The notes beneath the pieces were generated by a model, which saw only the letters and a program-made list of their open reading frames with translations, did no database searches and was not told where the DNA came from. Positions 52,955 through 61,000 of a DNA stretch of 64,000 nt are shown one piece after another. This stretch comes from Marivirga aurantiaca (GTDB lineage: Bacteria > Bacteroidota > Bacteroidia > Cytophagales > Cyclobacteriaceae), in the NCBI RefSeq assembly GCF_016679925.1, contig NZ_JAEQBW010000001.1:1116001-1180000 (forward strand), given 5' to 3'. The stretch's first letter is position 1. Each line of letters starts with the position of its first letter. The position numbers were made by a program, and so were the translations under genes.

Positions 52955-55900
52955 ATGAAAAGAATATTTTTGATTTTTTTTACTTCAGTAACATTTTTAT
53001 TTATTTCTATTACGGTTGATGCACAACGACCACCGGTAGTAGCTGGTTTTACGGAATCACCATCAATTGGATGCAAATTAAATCATACAGTGTTCTTTAC
53101 TGATTTATCAGAAAATCCCGATATCTGGTTATGGAATTTTGGAGATGGATCTACATCAACAAGTAAAAATCCAATTCATCAATATACCTCAGCAGGTAGT
53201 TTTAATGTCAGTCTTTTTGTTCAAGATACGATCAATGGTGATTCCGATGAAATTTCAAGGATTATAACTATTGGGGTTTCTACAGTTGACTTTAATGCTT
53301 CTTCAACATTTGGATGTGGCCCTGTTACAAGTAATTTCACCGATGCATCCAGTATAGACGGGGCCGGATCTATAGTGTCCTGGTTATGGGATTTTGGTGA
53401 TGGAACAACCGCTACTGAACAAAACCCTTCCCATACCTATAATACCCGAGGTACTTATACGGTTGCTTTAACCATAACATCTTCTCTGGGGTGTACAAAA
53501 ACCAGAACCAAAACAAATTACATACAAGTAATTGGGCCTGATGTTAAATTTACAGCCAGTCATACAGGTGATAATTATACCTTTATAAATGCCACAATAT
53601 CCGGAGCTCCGGTAGTTAGCAGTTTGTGGACTTTTGGAGATGGCGCAACTTCTACTGATTTAAATCCTACCCATACTTATACCACAACTGGGGTCTTTGA
53701 TGTGAGCCTCACTGTCCAGGATCTTGATGGATGTTCCCGTACATTGACCAAAACTAATTTTGTAAATACGATTTCCGGAGCTTTTGATGTCTCTCAGGCC
53801 ATTTTCACAGGCGCTCATGAACGATTTTCAGTAGCTGCTGAAGTATCTGGCCCCAGTTCTTTGGCTTTTAATCCTGATGGCACAAAAATGTTTGTATTAG
53901 ATGAGATTAACAGTTTTATCAATGAATACAATCTATCCTCTGCCTATGATGTTTCAACAGCCGTTTATGCCGGAGATTCAGAACGTTTTTCAGTAGCCGC
54001 ACAGGAGGCAGCTCCTAGTTCTGTTGCTTTTAGTACCAACGGCAATAAAATGTTTGTGATGGGGTTTGGTGGAGATGATATCAATGAATATCATCTGGCT
54101 ACTGCTTTTGATATATCAACGGCTGTTTATGCAGGAGATAGTGAACGGTTTTCAGTAGCAGCACAGGACACTCACTCTAACTCTCTTACATTCGATCAGG
54201 ATGGCACCAAAATGTATATGGTGGGAAGTGATGATGATGAGGTTAACGAGTATACCTTGTCTGCGGCCTTTGATGTTTCGACAGCTGTTTACCAAACTAC
54301 ACTTTCGGTAGGTGCACAGGACGGATCTCCTCAATCAATAGCTTTTGTAGGCAATGGATTTAAGTTATTGATGATGGGATCAGCAGGAGATAACATTAAT
54401 TTATACAATCTTACTACTGCCTTTGATATTTCCACTGCCAGTTATTCCGGAGATGCAGAACGTTTATCCATAGCAGGGCAGGAATCCCAGCCAACTTCTT
54501 TTGCTTTTAATGCAGATGGAACTCAATTGTATGTTATTGGGCAAGTAGGGAAAGATATTAATGTCTACTCTCTTGCCAGCCCAGTCATTACAGGAGCAGC
54601 TGCCAACCAGGCAGTAAATGACACTTCCTCCATTAGCCTTTTTTCAACTATCACAATTCAAGACCCTAATGGTGATAATGTTTTGGTCACTATTACTTTA
54701 GATGATAATGCCAAAGGAGTATTGACTGGCACAGGATTGAGCGGTACAGGCCCTTATACTTTAGCTAGCACAGATGCAGCAAGTTTGCAAGCAAGTTTAA
54801 GGACTTTGGTTTTCAGCCCTACTGAGAACAGAACAACTACATCTGAAACTTCCACATTTACTCTCGAAGTAAGCGATGACAGCTTTAGTGATACTGATAA
54901 TATTACCACTGTAGTTTCCAGCGCTGTGGCACCTTCTGTAGTTATTTCAAGTGTGGACACTGACCCTATAAATGGGACATTTACCGCAACTTTTACTTCC
55001 TCGGAAAATGTAACAGGTTTTGAGATCAGTGATATCACAGTAGGAAATGGAACAGCCAGTGATTTCACAGAAACCAATGCTTCCGAATATACAGCTTTGA
55101 TCACTCCAATAACAGATGGAGCAGTCACTATTGATGTGGTAGCCAATGTAGCCGAAGATGCAGCCACAAATGGTAACACTGCCGCTGCCCAGTTCAGTAT
55201 TGAAGCAGATTTGACTTTGCCAACAGTAGCTATAACGAGTACTGCCCCTGACCCAACCAGTGCTGCTTTTACGGCAACTTTTACTTTCTCGGAAAATGTA
55301 ACAGGTTTTGAAATAGGAGATATTACGGTAGGCGATGGAACCGCCAGTGATTTTGCTTCGACCAGTGCAAGTGTTTATACAGCTTTGATCACCCCAACTG
55401 CTGATGGAACAGTCACTGTTGATGTAGCAACCGATTTGGCACAAGATGTAGCCACTAATGGAAATACAGCAGCTACTCAGTTCAGCATAGAGGCAGATTT
55501 GACAGCCCCAACACTTACTATTACCAGTGCAGCTGCTAACCCAACAAATGGAGCATTTACCGCTACTTTTATTTTCTCAGAAGAAGTAACCGGTTTTGAG
55601 GTGGATGATATTACAATAGGCAATGGAACCGCCAGTGATTTTGCTTCGACCAGTGCCAGTGTTTATACAGCTTTGATTACTCCAACAACTGATGGAACCG
55701 TAACCATTGATGTAGCAGCGAATGTAGCGCAAGATGCCGCTACTAATGGCAATACAGCAGCAGCTCAGTTTAGTGTGGAAGCAGATTTTACTGATCCCAC
55801 CATAACAATAACAAGCCTGGTAGCTGACCCAACCAATGGTGCATTTACAGCCACTTTCACCTTCTCGGAAGAGGTAGCTGGGTTTGATGTTACTGACATC

Positions 55901-57967
55901 ACTGTGGGCAATGGAAACGCTGGAAGTTTTGCTGCCACTAGTGCTTCGGTATACACCGCTGAAATCACACCTACTAGTGATGGAACGGTGACCATTGATG
56001 TGGCAGCCAATGTAGCACAAGATGCAGCCACCAATGGAAATACGGCAGTAACCCAATTTAGCATAGAAGCTGATTTGACAGCTCCAACAGTAAGCATTAC
56101 CAGTGCTGCTGCCGATCCAACCAATGCTGCTTTTACGGCAACTTTTACTTTCTCGGAAAATGTAACAGGTTTTGAGATCGGGGATATTTTGGTAGGTAAT
56201 GGAACGGCAAGTGATTTCATAGCAACGAGTGCTTCGGAATATACTGCATTGATTACTCCAACAACTGATGGTACAGTCACTATTAATATGGCAGCCGATG
56301 TAGTTGAAGATGCAGTCACCAATGGAAACATGGCAGCCGATCAATACAGTATAGAAGCAGATTTGACTGCACCGACTCTCACAATTTCCACTGAGGCTAC
56401 TGATCCGGTCAATGGAGCTTTTATAGCTACTTTCACCTTTTCAGAAAATGTCACAGACTTTGAGGTGGCAGATATAAGTGTGGGTAATGGAACGGCCGAA
56501 AATTTTGCTTCGACCAGTGCAAGTGTTTATACAGTTTTGATCACTCCAGCAACAGATGGAACGGTCACTGTTGATGTAACAGCCGATGTGGCACAAGATG
56601 CAGCGACTAATAGAAATACAGTGGCAACCCAATTCAGTATAGAAGCTGATTTGACAGCCCCAACACTAAGTATCACCAGTGCAACTGCCGATCCAACCAA
56701 TGCTGCTTTTATGGCAATTTTCACTTTCTCAGAAGAAGTAACAGGTTTTGAAATCGGGGATATCACGGTAGGCAATGGAACAGCCAGTGATTTTACTGAA
56801 GTCAGTGCTTCGGAATATACGGCTTTGATCACCCCAACTGCTGATGGAACAGTCATTATTAATGTGACAGCCAATGTGGCTCAGGATGCAGCCACTAATG
56901 GAAATAGTGCGGCAACCCAGTTCAGTATTGAATATGATGGTAGTGTTGCTGAAATTATCTGTCAGGACATTACCGTACAATTGGATGCCAACGGTATCGC
57001 CAATATTGAAGCTTCGCAAATCGATAATGGGTCTTCCGATAATTACGGAATAGCCAGCATGGCATTAGATATCACTACTTTCGATTGCAGTAACATTGGC
57101 GATAATGAGGTGGTTCTTACAGTGACTGATTTCAATGGAAATACAGGCACCTGCCTTGCGGTTGTCACTGTTGAGGATACAAGCCCTCCAATAGTGGTAG
57201 TACAGGACATCACATTGCCCTTAAATACAAATGGACAAGCCTCCATTACTGTTGACGACATTGATAATGGCAGTAGTGATAATTGTGGTATAGCAAGCAG
57301 AATCCTTGATGTATCTGCTTTTGATACACCTACAACACCATCGATCATGGTTACATTAACAGTAACCGACTTTAGTGGCAATACTGCTTCGGCTTCGGCC
57401 ACCATAACTTTTGGGAAAGTAGCCCAAGCCATTTTGTTTGAACCATTGGCAGATAAAAAAGTAGGGGCGGATCCGGTCACGCTCCAGGCAACGGGTGGCG
57501 GGTCTGGTCTGCCGGTTACATTTTCAATATCAACAGAACCTGCGACAGGCGTGGCCTCTATAATAGACAACATGATCATTATAGAAGGCCCTGGCATGGT
57601 TACAGTGACAGCAAGACAGGCCGGTAATGATGTGTTCGAGGCTGCACCAGCTGTATCTCAAACTTTTGAGATACAATCCAATGAGCTCTTCCTGCCTACA
57701 CTTTTTAGTCCGAATAAGGACCAGCTTAATGACAGGTTCATTGTACGAGGTGGGGGAAACGTTGACACAATTGAGCTTAAGATATTTGACAGGGACAATA
57801 ACCTGGTTTTTAGCTCCAATAGTTTGACGGATCTCTTTCAGATGGGTTGGGATGGAGAAGAACAGCCCCAAGGAGTTTATATCTGGGTGGTAAAAGGAAG
57901 CTTTACGGATGGCGCCCCGGTACTTATTAATGGTAAAAATACCGGTATCATCAGGTTGATTAGATAA
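52955..57967 (+). CDS. Giant T9SS-secreted repeat protein (PKD, 54-residue and 96-residue repeats, type B sorting domain)
   Basis: About 1670 residues from the ATG at 52955 (ATG 52949 is equally possible; the GTG at 52892 is unlikely). A signal peptide ends ITVDAQ. Three PKD domains follow (about 25-280; WLWNFGDGST, WLWDFGDGTT, LWTFGDGATS). Next are about five 54-residue propeller-like units (DVSTAVYAGDSERFSVAAQ; FNADGTKMFV pattern), a cadherin-like segment and seven 96-residue Ig-like units (TFTFSENVTGFEIGDITVGN ... DVAANVAQDAATNGNTAA). Two HYR-like repeats, an MBG-like domain and a gliding-motility C-terminal domain (FLPTLFSPNKDQLND ... IIRLIR) close the protein. It is exported by T9SS and displayed or released; adhesion is a reasonable inference. 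Confidence 0.9.
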   Translation: MKRIFLIFFTSVTFLFISITVDAQRPPVVAGFTESPSIGCKLNHTVFFTDLSENPDIWLWNFGDGSTSTSKNPIHQYTSAGSFNVSLFVQDTINGDSDEISRIITIGVSTVDFNASSTFGCGPVTSNFTDASSIDGAGSIVSWLWDFGDGTTATEQNPSHTYNTRGTYTVALTITSSLGCTKTRTKTNYIQVIGPDVKFTASHTGDNYTFINATISGAPVVSSLWTFGDGATSTDLNPTHTYTTTGVFDVSLTVQDLDGCSRTLTKTNFVNTISGAFDVSQAIFTGAHERFSVAAEVSGPSSLAFNPDGTKMFVLDEINSFINEYNLSSAYDVSTAVYAGDSERFSVAAQEAAPSSVAFSTNGNKMFVMGFGGDDINEYHLATAFDISTAVYAGDSERFSVAAQDTHSNSLTFDQDGTKMYMVGSDDDEVNEYTLSAAFDVSTAVYQTTLSVGAQDGSPQSIAFVGNGFKLLMMGSAGDNINLYNLTTAFDISTASYSGDAERLSIAGQESQPTSFAFNADGTQLYVIGQVGKDINVYSLASPVITGAAANQAVNDTSSISLFSTITIQDPNGDNVLVTITLDDNAKGVLTGTGLSGTGPYTLASTDAASLQASLRTLVFSPTENRTTTSETSTFTLEVSDDSFSDTDNITTVVSSAVAPSVVISSVDTDPINGTFTATFTSSENVTGFEISDITVGNGTASDFTETNASEYTALITPITDGAVTIDVVANVAEDAATNGNTAAAQFSIEADLTLPTVAITSTAPDPTSAAFTATFTFSENVTGFEIGDITVGDGTASDFASTSASVYTALITPTADGTVTVDVATDLAQDVATNGNTAATQFSIEADLTAPTLTITSAAANPTNGAFTATFIFSEEVTGFEVDDITIGNGTASDFASTSASVYTALITPTTDGTVTIDVAANVAQDAATNGNTAAAQFSVEADFTDPTITITSLVADPTNGAFTATFTFSEEVAGFDVTDITVGNGNAGSFAATSASVYTAEITPTSDGTVTIDVAANVAQDAATNGNTAVTQFSIEADLTAPTVSITSAAADPTNAAFTATFTFSENVTGFEIGDILVGNGTASDFIATSASEYTALITPTTDGTVTINMAADVVEDAVTNGNMAADQYSIEADLTAPTLTISTEATDPVNGAFIATFTFSENVTDFEVADISVGNGTAENFASTSASVYTVLITPATDGTVTVDVTADVAQDAATNRNTVATQFSIEADLTAPTLSITSATADPTNAAFMAIFTFSEEVTGFEIGDITVGNGTASDFTEVSASEYTALITPTADGTVIINVTANVAQDAATNGNSAATQFSIEYDGSVAEIICQDITVQLDANGIANIEASQIDNGSSDNYGIASMALDITTFDCSNIGDNEVVLTVTDFNGNTGTCLAVVTVEDTSPPIVVVQDITLPLNTNGQASITVDDIDNGSSDNCGIASRILDVSAFDTPTTPSIMVTLTVTDFSGNTASASATITFGKVAQAILFEPLADKKVGADPVTLQATGGGSGLPVTFSISTEPATGVASIIDNMIIIEGPGMVTVTARQAGNDVFEAAPAVSQTFEIQSNELFLPTLFSPNKDQLNDRFIVRGGGNVDTIELKIFDRDNNLVFSSNSLTDLFQMGWDGEEQPQGVYIWVVKGSFTDGAPVLINGKNTGIIRLIR
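54925..56940 (+). repeat. Seven 288-bp units in giant gene 1
   Basis: TTGAC[A/T]GC[C/T]CCAAC-type junctions recur at 288-bp steps (about 55213, 55501, 55789, 56077, 56365, 56653). Each unit encodes a 96-residue Ig-like domain. Confidence 0.85.
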
Positions 57968-58059
57968 ATAATTATGGAGCTCAGTAGTTTTATTCAGGTC
58001 ATAATCATTTGTGGAATTAGATCAGGGTATTCCAGAGTGTTGAATTAGAAAAATAAGAT

Positions 58060-61000
58060 ATGAGAAGTGAATTATTGGACAACATCCAAAAGAACAAGCA
58101 AGATTATAATAAAGAAGGTTCTTTAAGGCTTTTTGCCCACAGGCTAGCGCTAATTGCTTTTTTCTCTCTGACCCCTGTATCATTTATTTTTGCCCAATAC
58201 GAATACGATGTATCCAAAGCGGTCTATAATGGAGATGCGGAACGTTTTTTCATCGGCACTCAGGAGGCTACGCCATACACGATGGCATTCAATAATGATG
58301 GAACAAAAATGTTTGTCACAGGATCATCTAGATTCATTTATGAATACAATCTGAGTGTTGGTTATGATGTTTCTACAGCCACATATGCCGGAGATGGGGA
58401 ACGATTCAATCTCGCAACCTGGATTAATTCTCCACGAACCTTGCGCTTCAACGGTACGGGTATGAAAATGTATGTATTGGACTATGGAAATGAGGATATC
58501 ACTGAATTTGATCTTACTGTTGCATACGATGTTTCTACTGCTTCCTATAGCCAGGAGTTCGATACAGCTCCCCATTCGATATATCCGTTCTCCTTCACCT
58601 TCAGTACTGACGGAAGCAAAATGTACGTTGTAGAGTTTGCAAATGAAACCATTATAGAATATACGCTTTCCACCAATTTTGATATTTCTACTGCCGGTCA
58701 CAGTTTTACCAAAAGTATTTCCGCTCAGGAACCTTTTCCGTATTCAATCAGGTTTACACCGGATGGCACCAAAATGTATGTAACGGGACAACGATATGAT
58801 GCCATCTCTCAATTTTCTCTCTCCACAGCATTCGATCTCTCAACGGCTACCTACGATGGGAATGCAGAGCGATTTTCCATTTTAGCTCAGGAATCCCAGG
58901 CCACTTCTATGAATTTCAATTCGGATGGCTCCAAACTGTTTGTCCTTGGACTCAATGGTAAGGATGTAAATGAATACCTGCTAATTAATTTCGCTCCCGA
59001 AATTGGTGGTACGGTAGCTGGCCAGTCGGTAAATGACAACGAACTTATTAGTCCTTTTAGCACAGTAACCATTGCAGATGCAAACAGGGATCAGGTTTCA
59101 GCAACTATAGAGTTGGATAACTATTCGAAAGGAGTACTTACAGGTACGGGATTAAGTGGTAGTGGGCCGTATACTTTATCAAGTGCAACTGTAGCCAACT
59201 TGCAGGCGGGCTTACGGGCTTTGGTGTTTAATCCTACAGATGGCCGGGTGACTTTTGAAAATACAGAAACTACCAACTTTTCGCTTACAGTATCTGATGG
59301 TACTTTGAGCGATGTGGATAATATTACCAATGTGGTATCTACATCTGCCACTCTTTTTCTTTCAAGTATTGAGGTTTCGGGTAACCCGGTAAGTACAGCC
59401 AACACCGTAGATTTCATAATCAGCTTTAATGGAGCAGTAACAGGCGTAGATCTTAGCGATTTTACTTTGGACAATTCTGCCGGAGTAAGTGCCAATCTGG
59501 CGAGCATAAGCGGCAGTGGAGACACCTATACAGTGACAGTAGATAATATCACTGGCCATGGCATACTCTCCATTGATTTGAAAGATAGCGGTACCGGAAT
59601 TGCCTCTGGTGGCACACCCATAAGTGGTGGCTTTACCAACGGTGCCTATCATGAGGTGGGAGATGCCTTTGACGTTTCCAAAGCCATATTTGACGGTGAT
59701 GAAGATCGTTTTTCTGTGGCTGCTCTGGGCTCGGAGCCTACTTCGTTTGCTTTTAATAACGATGGCACCAAAATGTTTGTATTGGAAGCTAGTGGAGACG
59801 ACATTAACGAATACACACTTTCTACCGCTTTTGATGTATCCACTGCCATTTACGCAGGAGATGCAGAGCGGTTTTCAATAGCCGCACAGGAAATATTCCC
59901 TGCTTCGTTTGCTTTTAATAACGATGGCACCAAAATGTTTGTATTGGGAGTTTCTGGGAAGGACATTAACGAATACACACTTTCTACCGCTTTTGATGTA
60001 TCCATTGCTGCTTATGCAGGTGATGGTGAACAGTTCAATGTGTCCATCCAAGAGACAAGTCCCTATTCATTAGTCTTTAATAATGATGGAACTAAAATGT
60101 TTGTATTGGGAGTTTCTGGGAAGGACATTAACGAATACACACTTTCTACCGCCTTTGATGTATCCACTGCCGTTTACGCAGGAGATGTCGAACGGTTTTC
60201 GGTGTCTGCGCAAGAAAGTTCACCTCTTTCGCTTGCCTTCAATAACAGTGGCACCAAAATGTTTGTCATGGGAGCTGATGGAGACGATATTAATGAGTAT
60301 GACCTGGCCACCGCCTTTGATGTATCTACAGCGGTTTATGCAGGTGATGGTGAACAGTTCAATGTGTCCATCCAAGAGACAAGTCCCTATTCATTAGTCT
60401 TTAATAATGATGGAACTAAAATGTTTGTAATGGGGCAATCGGGCAGAGACATCAACGAATATTCCTTGGCAGCACCTGTAGTTACTGGAGCGGTGGCCAA
60501 TCAGGCAGTAAATGATAATGCCACCATCAGCCCCTTTGGAGCCATCACCGTGGCAGATCCCAATGGAGACAATGTCTCCGCCACCATTACTTTAGATGAT
60601 GATACCAAGGGTGTTTTAACTGGAACCGGATTAACAGGAACCGGCCCTTATACCTTGGCCAGTACCGATGCGGCCAGTTTACAAGCTGCATTAAGAGCAC
60701 TTGAGTTTAACCCAACGGACAGCAGAGTTGCCCCAGGCAGTACAGAAACAACTACATTTACTTTACTCACCAGTGATGGGATATTTGACGATATAGACAG
60801 CAGGACGACAGTGGTGTCAAGCCCTATAGCCCCAACCATTGTTTGGAGTAGCCTCGCAAGTTCGCCAACCAATGCTTTTAGTATTACCGCCACTTTTAGT
60901 GAGCCTGTTACAGGTTTTACCATAGATGACCTGACAGTAGGTAACGGGACTGCCAGTAATTTTGTGGCCACCAGCTCTAGTGTTTATACCGCCACAATAA